Shown here: positions 34,485-41,626 of the stretch, piece by piece
How positions within the stretch are numbered: the first letter of the stretch is position 1
How the letters are laid out: each line of letters begins with the position of its first letter
Assembly (NCBI RefSeq): GCF_027158005.1
Contig: NZ_JAPVLQ010000013.1
Location: forward strand, 1-41,752
Origin: Rhodococcus sp. H36-A4
GTDB taxonomy: Bacteria; Actinomycetota; Actinomycetes; Mycobacteriales; Mycobacteriaceae
Direction of reading: 5' to 3'
DNA: 41,752 nucleotides
Notes under the pieces: generated by a model
Databases searched by the model: none
What the model was told of the DNA's origin: nothing
The model's input: the letters and a program-made list of their open reading frames with translations, nothing else
Position numbers and translations under genes: made by a program

Positions 34485-35744
34485 TCATCGGACGAACGAG
34501 TAATGGAATTTCTCGTCGTCACTGTCGTCGAGCGGGGTACCACTCCACAGCCAGTCGTACGAGATGTCGGATTCCCCATCGAACGACGCCAGTGTCGCGT
34601 CCCGCTTCTCCTGCTCGGGTCCATCAGGTATGTGGTAAAAAGTCTTGTTCTGCAGGCTCGCGTCCTGCACCATCCGGGCATGCCGCGCGCGTCGAGACAC
34701 GTAGCGCTGCAACGCTTCGTCGATGCCGGCAGTGGTCACCTTGGCCAGTTCCTCGGCCAAGACGGCAGCGTCCTCCATGGCCTGCGATGCGCCTTGCGCC
34801 TGGTAGGGCAGCATGGCGTGGCATGCGTCGCCCAGCAGTGCGACGCGGCCATCGGTCCACCGCGGATCCGGCCTGCGGTAATACAGCGCCTGGCACAACA
34901 CGTTCTCGTCGGCCTTCGACAGCATCGCGTGTGCCCGGTCGTCCCAGTCCGGAAACGTCGCCATCAGCTCCTCGGGCCCGACGACCCGTGGTCCGCCGTC
35001 ACGAACCTCGTCGGTACACGGCGCCAGCGCAACGATATTGAGGTATTCGCCGTTGCGGATCATGTAGTGCACGAGGTGGCGGTCTGGTCCGTACCAGATG
35101 GTGCTCTGGTAGCGGTCGACGAGCCAGCGCGTCGCCGGATCCTTGACGATGCGATCGCCGGGAATCAATGCGCGGTAAGCCATCTCGCCGGAGAAGACCA
35201 GGGTGTCCGGCAATCCGATGAGATCGCGAACCGTGGACCGGATGCCGTCGGCACCGATCAGCAGGTCCGATTCGTACCGCTTCCCGTCCGAGCTCACCGC
35301 AACCGGCCGTACCGGGTTCGTGCGGTCTACTTCGACCACCTTCGCCCCGGTCTCGAACACGACCACCGGCCCCGGGCCGTCGGGATCGAGGCATTTCGCG
35401 TGAATGGCGGAGTGCAGGTCGGCACGGTGGTAGTGCCAGTACGGCGCGTTGAACGTCTTCTTGCAGTACTCGCCGAGGGGCGTCAATGCGATGACCTTGC
35501 CGTTCGACCAGCGACGGCGAACCTGGTCCATCGGTTCGGTCTTGATCTCTTCGAGTTGCTTACGCATGCCGAGAGCAATCAGGATCCGACTGGCGTTCGG
35601 TGCAGTTTGAATCCCGGCGCCGACTTCACCCAGTTCGGATGCGGCTTCGAGCACGGTGACGCTGATACCGCGGTGCCGCAACGACAGTGCTGCCGTCAGA
35701 CCGCCGAGGCCACCGCCTGCGATGACTACGTGAATCGGTGCCAT
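34485..35744 (-). CDS. FAD-dependent aromatic monooxygenase (NicC / salicylate hydroxylase-like)
   Basis: A 419-residue group A flavin monooxygenase. The Rossmann motif is VVIAGGGLGGLTAAL at the start, the DG motif is LLIGADGIRSTVRD, and the GD motif GDACHAMLPYQAQGASQAMEDA is near 300. It hydroxylates an electron-rich ring with NAD(P)H and O2. NicC, its functional counterpart in the Pseudomonas pathway, converts 6-hydroxynicotinate to 2,5-dihydroxypyridine with loss of CO2. Similar segments include APYWHYHRADLH and YGPDRHLVHY, but the NicC residue in GAGIH is GAGIQ here. The C-terminus (YDWLWSG) resembles 3-hydroxybenzoate 6-hydroxylase. One base separates it from nicX. Confidence 0.9.
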   Translation of the reverse strand: MAPIHVVIAGGGLGGLTAALSLRHRGISVTVLEAASELGEVGAGIQTAPNASRILIALGMRKQLEEIKTEPMDQVRRRWSNGKVIALTPLGEYCKKTFNAPYWHYHRADLHSAIHAKCLDPDGPGPVVVFETGAKVVEVDRTNPVRPVAVSSDGKRYESDLLIGADGIRSTVRDLIGLPDTLVFSGEMAYRALIPGDRIVKDPATRWLVDRYQSTIWYGPDRHLVHYMIRNGEYLNIVALAPCTDEVRDGGPRVVGPEELMATFPDWDDRAHAMLSKADENVLCQALYYRRPDPRWTDGRVALLGDACHAMLPYQAQGASQAMEDAAVLAEELAKVTTAGIDEALQRYVSRRARHARMVQDASLQNKTFYHIPDGPEQEKRDATLASFDGESDISYDWLWSGTPLDDSDDEKFHYSFVR

Positions 35745-35745
35745 G

Positions 35746-36777
35746 TCAGGCCTCCACCAGTCGGCCCTCGGTGACGACGTCGACGCCGTCGATGGACACG
35801 GTGCACGAGCGCATACCGATGTCGAGGTGCGCGTAGGAATCTCGTCCGAGTACGGGGTGCGGACCTGTCGACCACAGGAAGCTGCCTGCGAACGCGCGGG
35901 CATCCATTCCCATGATGTCGTCCTTGCCGTACATCGCCGCGGCGAACCAGTCACCGGTCTTCATCAGGCCCCAGCCCATGTGCGAGAGGTAGCGGGCCCA
36001 TTTGTCGTTGGAGTCGGCGAAGAACATATCGAGCAAGGCAGCTTCACCGCCGCCGGTCACCTCGTCGATGTGGCCGTTGGTGATGGTCAGCGTCGTCTTG
36101 TCACGGACGTACTCCTTGAACGGCAGCAAGATGTCGCCCTCGGACAATACGATCTGTCCGTTCGAGATCTCGGGCCAGCACAGCACCATCGTCGACGGCC
36201 AGTGGTCCCAGCGGCCCTTGTCGTCGGCGAAACCTACCTGGAACTCGGGCTGTGAGTTGCTCAGCTGCACGGTCAGATCGGTTCCGGCCTCGTTGGTGAT
36301 CCGCATGATCGAACCGTTGCGAACGAGGTCGACGCCCGCCTGCACGCGTTCCTTGTCGCCGTCCTGAGGCATGTTGCGGATCAACACGTCCGGTGCGTCG
36401 CAGACGAAGATTATGCGCGTTCCGGCGGCGAGGATCTCCTGCTGGATCGGCGCGTGGATGAAGCCCTCGCTGGTCAGGTCGACGACGAGATCCGCGCCCT
36501 TGAGCAGATCCTGCGCCACCGAGCTGTTCATGACCGAGACGAGCCCGGGGCCTGCACCGGTGTGGGTGCTGGGCATCGGTGCCGGACTTCCACCCGGCAC
36601 GGTGGCCGAGAGCACCTGTGCACCGAGGCTCTGCGCTGCACCGAACGCCGCAGAGATATAGTCGCCGCGGCTCGACGGTTCGGCGAGGATCACCACCTGC
36701 TCACCGGGCTGGACTTTGCACAGCTCTAGTTGACGGGTGAAGGCGCGCAGTAGATCAGCGGATCGCAGGTCGAACAT
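35746..36777 (-). CDS. nicX: 2,5-dihydroxypyridine 5,6-dioxygenase (NicX-like)
   Basis: A 343-residue protein that matches Pseudomonas NicX across its length: DLVVD.., GRWDHWPS, ILPFKEYVRDKTTLTI, LSHMGWG and DARAFAGSFLWSTGP. The Fe(II) ligands of NicX (His265, His318, Asp320) correspond to the His of LSHMGWG (266) and HLD (317, 319), so all are kept. The enzyme opens 2,5-dihydroxypyridine to N-formylmaleamate. ATG 36777 is chosen because AGAGGGA precedes it; the frame begins five codons earlier at ATG 36792. It overlaps the carbon-nitrogen hydrolase gene by 23 bases. It is the anchor for reading the operon as pyridine-type catabolism. Confidence 0.88.
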   Translation of the reverse strand: MFDLRSADLLRAFTRQLELCKVQPGEQVVILAEPSSRGDYISAAFGAAQSLGAQVLSATVPGGSPAPMPSTHTGAGPGLVSVMNSSVAQDLLKGADLVVDLTSEGFIHAPIQQEILAAGTRIIFVCDAPDVLIRNMPQDGDKERVQAGVDLVRNGSIMRITNEAGTDLTVQLSNSQPEFQVGFADDKGRWDHWPSTMVLCWPEISNGQIVLSEGDILLPFKEYVRDKTTLTITNGHIDEVTGGGEAALLDMFFADSNDKWARYLSHMGWGLMKTGDWFAAAMYGKDDIMGMDARAFAGSFLWSTGPHPVLGRDSYAHLDIGMRSCTVSIDGVDVVTEGRLVEA

Positions 36778-37624
36778 CTCGGTCCCTCTCATTGGTGTCC
36801 TGGGTGACGTCGTTTTCGGTGTGGTTGTCGATACCGCCCAGCCGGGCTAGATCTTTCAGATATGGCACCGCGTCACGTGCATCGAGTACCGAACGACGAG
36901 TGACGACGGCCGCTACAGCCCCCACGCTCTCGTCCATCTCGACGATCGTGCGGCCCTGCGGGTCAACGATCACGCTGTGGCCGGCGAAGCGTGGGCCGTC
37001 GCCGCTCCGCCCGGTGAGGCCTGCTGCCGCGACGACGACGCCGTTCTCCAGTGCACGTGAGCGGGTGAGCAGTTTCCACACGTGCAGGCGAACGTGACCG
37101 AACGCCGACGGGACGGCGATGACGTCCGCCCCTCGCTGCGCGAGATCACGGACCGCCTCGGGAAATCCGGCCTCGTAACAGATCACGACGCCGATCGTGC
37201 CGAACGGAGTCGGGACGACGAGTCCGCTTTCCGGGCCCGGGGTGAACACCGACTTCTCCCCGCCCCAGAGAAAGCGTTTGTGCCCCAACGCGAACGAGCC
37301 GTCCGGACTCACCACCAGCGAACTGTCCGAAAGTCCGCCGTCGGGTAGCCGAAACACTATCGCCGTGACGAGCACCGTATCGGTCTCGACAGCCAACGCG
37401 CTCAATGCTTCCGACGTCCGACCTGGCACGGACTCTGCCAGAGCATCCATGTCGGTATCGAGGTCGTAGCCGGTGGCGAACAGCTCCGGCAGCACGATGA
37501 TCTTGGAACCGCTCGCAGCGAGAGCCCGGACCTGTTCGGCGGCGCTGTCGATGTTGGCCTGCCACGCGCCTGTCGTCGAATTGGTCTGCACGACCGCAAC
37601 ATCGAACGTTGCCGGCGCGGTCAC
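36755..37624 (-). CDS. Carbon-nitrogen hydrolase (nitrilase superfamily amidase)
   Basis: A 289-residue nitrilase-superfamily enzyme. The catalytic triad is visible: Glu47 in LPELFATGYD, Lys116 in GHKRFLWGGEK and Cys149 in VVICYEAGFPE. The group includes omega-amidase, carbamoylputrescine hydrolase and other amidases of small acids. It overlaps nicX, so N-formylmaleamate or maleamate is the probable substrate. It may take the place of NicD or NicF, neither of which is seen in the operon. GTG 37624 overlaps the flavin reductase stop (GTGA). The C-terminal 15 residues are hydrophilic and unusual (ENDVTQDTNERDRD). Confidence 0.9.
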   Translation of the reverse strand: MTAPATFDVAVVQTNSTTGAWQANIDSAAEQVRALAASGSKIIVLPELFATGYDLDTDMDALAESVPGRTSEALSALAVETDTVLVTAIVFRLPDGGLSDSSLVVSPDGSFALGHKRFLWGGEKSVFTPGPESGLVVPTPFGTIGVVICYEAGFPEAVRDLAQRGADVIAVPSAFGHVRLHVWKLLTRSRALENGVVVAAAGLTGRSGDGPRFAGHSVIVDPQGRTIVEMDESVGAVAAVVTRRSVLDARDAVPYLKDLARLGGIDNHTENDVTQDTNERDRDVRPAIR

Positions 37625-38289
37625 TGGGCAACCCGGTTCATCGCAGTCGTGTAGAAGGGTCCGGCCAGTCGGCCGAGAAAGTGGTGTTCGCGGGTGTCGA
37701 CGTGCAAGTCCTCGCTCAGCAACCCCGCCCTGCTGGTGACCGACAGGACCGATCCCAGCACGAGGGTGTCAGTACCGAGTTTCACCTCCTGCAACAATTC
37801 ACACTCGAGGGAAACCAGCGACTGCAGAACCGACGGCGCCGCAACCGAATGCGAGGTTACAGGCGTCATTCCGCTCAGCTCGAATTCGTCGACGTCCGCG
37901 TGCACCGTCGCGAAACTGGAGGTCACTGCCTCGACCGTCTCCGCCGACGGGATGTTCACGACAAAATTTCCCGTCTCACGGATGTTGACGAGCGTGTCCT
38001 TCGGCTCGCCTGGAAACCCGATTCGCTCGCCGATGGAGATCATCAACGTCGCGGGGTTTCGGGAGGCGACGTTGAAGAAGCTGAACGGCGCCAGGTTGTT
38101 GACCCCCGCGGCCGAGACCGTCGAGATCCACGCGATCGGCCGCGGTTGAACTGCGCACGACAACAGCTTGTAGACATCGCCCTCACTCATGGTGTGAATG
38201 TCGTGACGCGTCCGATCCATTGCCTCCTGAGGTGTGATCTCCTGAGGTGCGCCGACCTGGGTATCCATACTCCGAATGCCTTCTTCCAT
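37621..38289 (-). CDS. Flavin reductase-like, FMN-binding split-barrel protein
   Basis: A protein of about 222 residues with the flavin-reductase-like domain: VQPRPIAWISTVSAAGVNNLAPFSFFNVASRNPATLM, TLVNIRETGNFVVNI and SLECELLQEVKLGTDTLVLG. Family members reduce FMN with NAD(P)H for two-component monooxygenases, or act as oxidoreductases themselves. No two-component oxygenase is in the cluster, so its partner is unclear. ATG 38289 follows AGG; ATG 38268 is a second choice. It is the first gene of the nine-gene operon and is preceded by the LacI-type site at 38308-38319. Confidence 0.85.
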   Translation of the reverse strand: MEEGIRSMDTQVGAPQEITPQEAMDRTRHDIHTMSEGDVYKLLSCAVQPRPIAWISTVSAAGVNNLAPFSFFNVASRNPATLMISIGERIGFPGEPKDTLVNIRETGNFVVNIPSAETVEAVTSSFATVHADVDEFELSGMTPVTSHSVAAPSVLQSLVSLECELLQEVKLGTDTLVLGSVLSVTSRAGLLSEDLHVDTREHHFLGRLAGPFYTTAMNRVAQ

Positions 38290-38307
38290 TGACCTGCAAC
38301 TGATTGT

Positions 38308-38319
38308 GCAATCGGTTGC
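38308..38319. promoter_or_regulatory. Candidate LacI-family operator before the catabolic operon
   Basis: GCAATCGGTTGC is a GCAA...TTGC inverted repeat with CG at the centre. It matches the pattern GCAANCGNTTGC shared with the site at 39485-39496 and with the general LacI/PurR operator form. It is 19 bases upstream of ATG 38289. An adjoining GATTG-TG-CAATC repeat overlaps it. Confidence 0.6.
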
Positions 38320-38415
38320 GTTGCTACGACAATAGAACGGACTCGGCGCAGATGTATAGCTTTGGGCGAGAAAACTCGAACCAATTAATGACACCGTTAC
38401 ACGGTGCCGTTCGCG

Positions 38416-39450
38416 TCACTTTCCGCGCAGACCACCCCGGGCCGAGTCGATCGAGCTCGCGGGATCGCGCGGCGCGCCGTAGCCCTCCGTGGTGCCGTCG
38501 AAGATCTGCACGTCGTCCTCCCACGGCACCCGGTATGTTCCTGCGACTAGATCCCGCATGAACGTGTACGGGCAGTCGGTTGCACCGCCCTCGAGCGCGG
38601 TGTACCCGCGGTGCCCGAGTTGATAGATGTTGTTCTCCACTCCCCATTCGCGTCGGGCAGCGTCGGCGCGTGCCGGCTCGATGGACACCGTCACGACCCG
38701 GTCGGGTGTGGAATCACCCCGCTCGATGATCGTGCCCTCGAAGTCACACACCATCGCCTCGCCCATCGACGGGATGCCGTTCCCGTCGTGGCCCGCCAGG
38801 CACACCGACGCGGTATAGGCGAGATTCTGAAAGGCATTTGCCTCGTTGGTGATTCGCCACGACTGCTTCAGCGGAAATTTGTATCCGGCCGTCCGTAGCA
38901 GCACGTTGGCACCGCGATAGCTCGCCTCACGTGCCATTTCGGGGAACATGCCGTCGTGGCAGATCAGCAGGGACAACACCGACCCCTTCGGACCTGCACA
39001 GACGGGAACGCCCAGGTCACCCGGTTCCCACGGCTCCTTGGGTGTCCACGGGTGAAGTTTACGGACGTACAGGGTGATCTCGCCGTCAGTGTCGACGATG
39101 ATCCCGGAATTGAACGGCGCTCCGTTCGGATTGCGTTCCATGACACTGAAACACCCCCACACCTTCGACTCTCGACAGGCCTCCCGCAGTCGGGCCACCT
39201 GCGGACCGTCGATGTCGCACATGACGTCGTCACGCGCCCAGGACGACTTCCTGAGTCCGTGCAACGAGTACTCGGGAAAGACGAGGAGGTCGAGCGATCC
39301 GAGCCCGGCCTTCGCCTCGCGCACGGTGCGGCACACTCGATCGGTCGTCGCGTCCACGTCCGCCATGTCACCGATCAACGGCACCCGCTGCTGGACGAGA
39401 CCCAGCGTCAGTGACGTCGAGGATGGGTTCAGTCCGCCGAGACCAGTCAT
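38416..39450 (-). CDS. amiF: Formamidase (AmiF)
   Basis: A 344-residue nitrilase-superfamily formamidase, which hydrolyses formamide to formate and ammonia. It reads like AmiF throughout: MTGLGGLNPSS start, LLVFPEYSLHGL (Glu60), YVRKLHPWTPKEPWEPGDLG (Lys131), LLICHDGMFPEMA (Cys164), and the C-terminus WGVENNIYQLGHRGYTALEGGATDCPYTFM. The triad positions are within two residues of Helicobacter AmiF (Glu60, Lys133, Cys166). ATG 39450 has GGGAAG upstream. It is separated from the flavin reductase by 126 bp and is divergent from lacI with an operator between them. In this setting it would remove formamide or a formyl-amide from ring cleavage. Confidence 0.92.
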   Translation of the reverse strand: MTGLGGLNPSSTSLTLGLVQQRVPLIGDMADVDATTDRVCRTVREAKAGLGSLDLLVFPEYSLHGLRKSSWARDDVMCDIDGPQVARLREACRESKVWGCFSVMERNPNGAPFNSGIIVDTDGEITLYVRKLHPWTPKEPWEPGDLGVPVCAGPKGSVLSLLICHDGMFPEMAREASYRGANVLLRTAGYKFPLKQSWRITNEANAFQNLAYTASVCLAGHDGNGIPSMGEAMVCDFEGTIIERGDSTPDRVVTVSIEPARADAARREWGVENNIYQLGHRGYTALEGGATDCPYTFMRDLVAGTYRVPWEDDVQIFDGTTEGYGAPRDPASSIDSARGGLRGK

Positions 39451-39482
39451 CGCACTTCCCTTTTTCTCTTCAGCAACTTGTT

Positions 39483-39498
39483 GCGCAAACGCTTGCAC
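39483..39498. promoter_or_regulatory. Candidate LacI-family operator between amiF and lacI
   Basis: GCGCAAACGCTTGCAC holds the core GCAAACGCTTGC, a GCAA...TTGC inverted repeat with central CG, close to the PurR-type consensus. It lies 33 bases before amiF and 67 before the regulator gene, so the bound regulator could control both directions. TTGCGCAA just before it is a second small palindrome. Confidence 0.75.
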
Positions 39499-39564
39499 GC
39501 AGTGCTAGCTTAGGGGCCGACAGGGGTTGAGGCAGCGCGAACGACCGATCGGGGGAGAAACACC

Positions 39565-40566
39565 GTGGAAAGCACCGTCACGTTGAAAACCGTTGCGCAG
39601 GCGGCGGGAGTGCATATTTCGACCGTCTCGAGGGCGCTGCGCCGAGTCGCCGTCGACCATCGCGGCGCCAGCGTCGGCGACCTGAAGTTGTTTCAGCTCG
39701 CGCAGGACATGGGCTACGTTCCGAATCCGAACGCGGCCAGCCTGACCACCAAGAAATCGACCGCATTCGGTGTTCTGGTGCCTCGACTGACCGACGTCGT
39801 GCTGTCCGCGATGTACGACGCGATCGAGGAGACCGCCAACCGAGCCGGGTACGAGACGTTCGTCGCGAACACGCACGACGATCCCGTTCAACAGCGGCGG
39901 CGCATCGACCTCCTCCTGGGGCGGAACGTCGACGGGCTCATCTTCGGCGACGCTCGCCTCGACAGCGCCAACCTCGACGATCTCGCGCGCCGCGGAGTCA
40001 AGTTCGTGCTGATCAGCCGTCGGTACCCCGGCATGATCTCGGCAACGTGCGACGACTTCCGCGGCGGATGGCTCGCCGGTGAGCACCTCGCCCGGCTCGG
40101 CCACACCCGCGTCGGGATCGTATCGGGGCCTTCGTGGGCGAGTACCGGCATCGACCGACTGCAAGGGTGCGTCGCGGCCCTCGTCGACGCCGGGGTAGAC
40201 GTACCGGACGAGTACATCCGGGAGGAAGGGTTCGACCCGGCCGCGGGACGACGTGGAGCCGAGGCGTTGCTGGCGCTTCCGGAGCCGCCGACGGCAATCT
40301 TCGCTACCAACGACTTCAGTGCGATCGGTGTACTCGGCGTACTGCGCGAGCATTCGCTGCTCCCCGGACGTGACATCGGTGTGGTCGGCTACAACGACAT
40401 TTCGATCTGCGCCGAACTCACCGTCCCGCTCACGACGATCCGTAGCCCGCACCGTGAGATCGGCGTCCGGGCCACCGAGATGCTTCTCGCTGTGACACAT
40501 GGGCTTCCGGTCTCGTCCGTGGCACTGTCCCCTGACCTGATCGTGCGGCAGTCGACGAGCTGCTAG
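39565..40566 (+). CDS. LacI-family transcriptional regulator
   Basis: A 333-residue LacI/GalR regulator. The helix-turn-helix is at about 7-26 (LKTVAQAAGVHISTVSRALR) and the hinge helix at about 55-62 (NPNAASLTTKKS). The periplasmic-binding-like effector domain has FGVLVPRLTDVVLSAMYDAIEE, HLARLGHTRVGIVSG and PTAIFATNDFSAIGVL. GTG 39565 follows CGGGGGAG. It is divergent from amiF; operator-like sites occur before amiF and before the flavin reductase. The effector is likely the heterocyclic substrate or an intermediate. A hairpin CACTGC/GCAGTG at 40585-40603 may end the transcript. Confidence 0.93.
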   Translation: MESTVTLKTVAQAAGVHISTVSRALRRVAVDHRGASVGDLKLFQLAQDMGYVPNPNAASLTTKKSTAFGVLVPRLTDVVLSAMYDAIEETANRAGYETFVANTHDDPVQQRRRIDLLLGRNVDGLIFGDARLDSANLDDLARRGVKFVLISRRYPGMISATCDDFRGGWLAGEHLARLGHTRVGIVSGPSWASTGIDRLQGCVAALVDAGVDVPDEYIREEGFDPAAGRRGAEALLALPEPPTAIFATNDFSAIGVLGVLREHSLLPGRDIGVVGYNDISICAELTVPLTTIRSPHREIGVRATEMLLAVTHGLPVSSVALSPDLIVRQSTSC

Positions 40567-40696
40567 TTCCGGTGAAGTTCCCACCACTGCGCCGCGTGCA
40601 GTGTGCAGTGGAGGTGTTCGGCGAGGGCGGGAACGATTCGGGCAGTTCCTCGCACCACCCGACGGGCGTCAGCTCTCGCAGCACATCCTCGTTCAT
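40563..40696 (-). pseudogene. Possible small gene with a frameshift
   Basis: ATG 40694-40696 has a GGGGGG ribosome site five bases upstream and reads MNEDVLRELTPVGWCEE. A neighbouring frame then gives a natural-looking end, ARIVPALAEHLHCTLHAAQWWELHRN, with TAG at 40563-40565. A base change near 40640-40650 would join them into a protein of about 43 residues. No family recognised. Its stop overlaps the convergent lacI stop. Treat as tentative. Confidence 0.3.
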
Positions 40697-40783
40697 GTCA
40701 GCCCCCCGTGGCTGCATCCAACCCTGGGACGGCGCTGCCGGTCCGGCTTCGACAACGCTGCGCACGTCTATCGGAAACTTTTT

Positions 40784-41185
40784 CTACGCCGGGCGATACT
40801 GCGCAGCCTCCGCACTGATCTGCGGAAACTGAGCACCCATCGCCTCGGACAAGGCCTTCGCCGCGGACAGTGGGCGGACCATCACCACGAAATCATCGAT
40901 CAAGCCATCCTCGTCGAGGTGGAGGAAATCGCATCCGTTGATCTTCTTGCCGTCGACCGTCGCTTCGAAAACCAGCGCTTGGTCGCGTCCGTCCACGCTC
41001 TCGATTGTCTTCGTGTAACGAAAATTCTCGAATACGCGGAGGACGCCACGCAGGATCGCCGACGTAATCGCCTTACCGTCATAGGGTTTGAACGCAACGG
41101 GGCTGGTGAATCGAACGTTATCGGCGAGGAGTGCCTCCACCGCGCTGTGATCGCCGGCCTCGACGGCATCTGTGAACTTCCGCAT
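40784..41185 (-). CDS. SnoaL-like / NTF2-fold protein
   Basis: A 133-residue protein of the SnoaL/nuclear transport factor 2 fold. It begins with MRKFTDAVEAGDHSAVEALLADNVRFTSP (helix plus first strand) and ends with FLHLDEDGLIDDFVVMVRPLSAAKAL, the typical final sheet. Members are isomerases, hydrolases or ligand carriers; no catalytic pair is certain here. It lies after the LacI gene on the opposite strand, 15 bases after the lipoprotein stop, so any link with the catabolic cluster is unproven. Confidence 0.85.
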   Translation of the reverse strand: MRKFTDAVEAGDHSAVEALLADNVRFTSPVAFKPYDGKAITSAILRGVLRVFENFRYTKTIESVDGRDQALVFEATVDGKKINGCDFLHLDEDGLIDDFVVMVRPLSAAKALSEAMGAQFPQISAEAAQYRPA

Positions 41186-41200
41186 GATGAATAGACGACG

Positions 41201-41626
41201 TCAGTTGACGGTCAGCTTTCCGACGTTCGTCGTGCAGTAGATCGGAACGGCAATGTTGATCAACGTGCGGGACTGGGCGTCGTCGAGTCCGGTCGTCTCC
41301 GCAATCTTGACCCTGGTGGCGTCGAGGCTCGTGTCACCGGACAGCTCGTCGCAGGCGGTGCGAGCCGCCGCGACCCGATCTTCGGTGCTCCCGAAGCTGA
41401 TGTTCTGGCTTTCGAGCGCCTGAAGGTACGCGGTGTCCTGGACGTTACCCACCGCAGCCGACGCGGTGGCCTTGACACTGCTGGCCGCGGCCGAGGCACT
41501 GCCCTGCACCTCGCTCGCGACACTGGACGCAATCTCGCGGGTGCTACTCGCAGATGTGTCGGTAGAGTTCGCGTTCTCGGTGTCGGTGTCGCTGCACGCC
41601 CCTGCGAACAATACGAGTCCGCAGAG
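41201..41626 (-). pseudogene. DUF732 lipoprotein gene, 5' end replaced by an IS element
   Basis: The gene part encodes LCGLVLFAGACSDTD (end of a lipoprotein signal peptide with the lipobox Cys), a Ser/Ala/Thr-rich linker, and a C-terminal DUF732 domain: YLQALESQNISFGSTEDRVAAARTACDEL, SRTLINIAVPIYC. The start codon and the charged and first hydrophobic part of the signal peptide are missing because IS-like sequence begins at about 41627. An open frame runs on into the IS with a GTG start (41659), giving MTTVHFSGGTS before the native part, which would not make a proper signal peptide. Confidence 0.8.

Noticed and set aside
40601..41194. 197-residue plus-strand open frame over the SnoaL gene
   Set aside because: It is the antisense shadow of the SnoaL-like gene, with Arg/His-rich composition and no ribosome site or family pattern.
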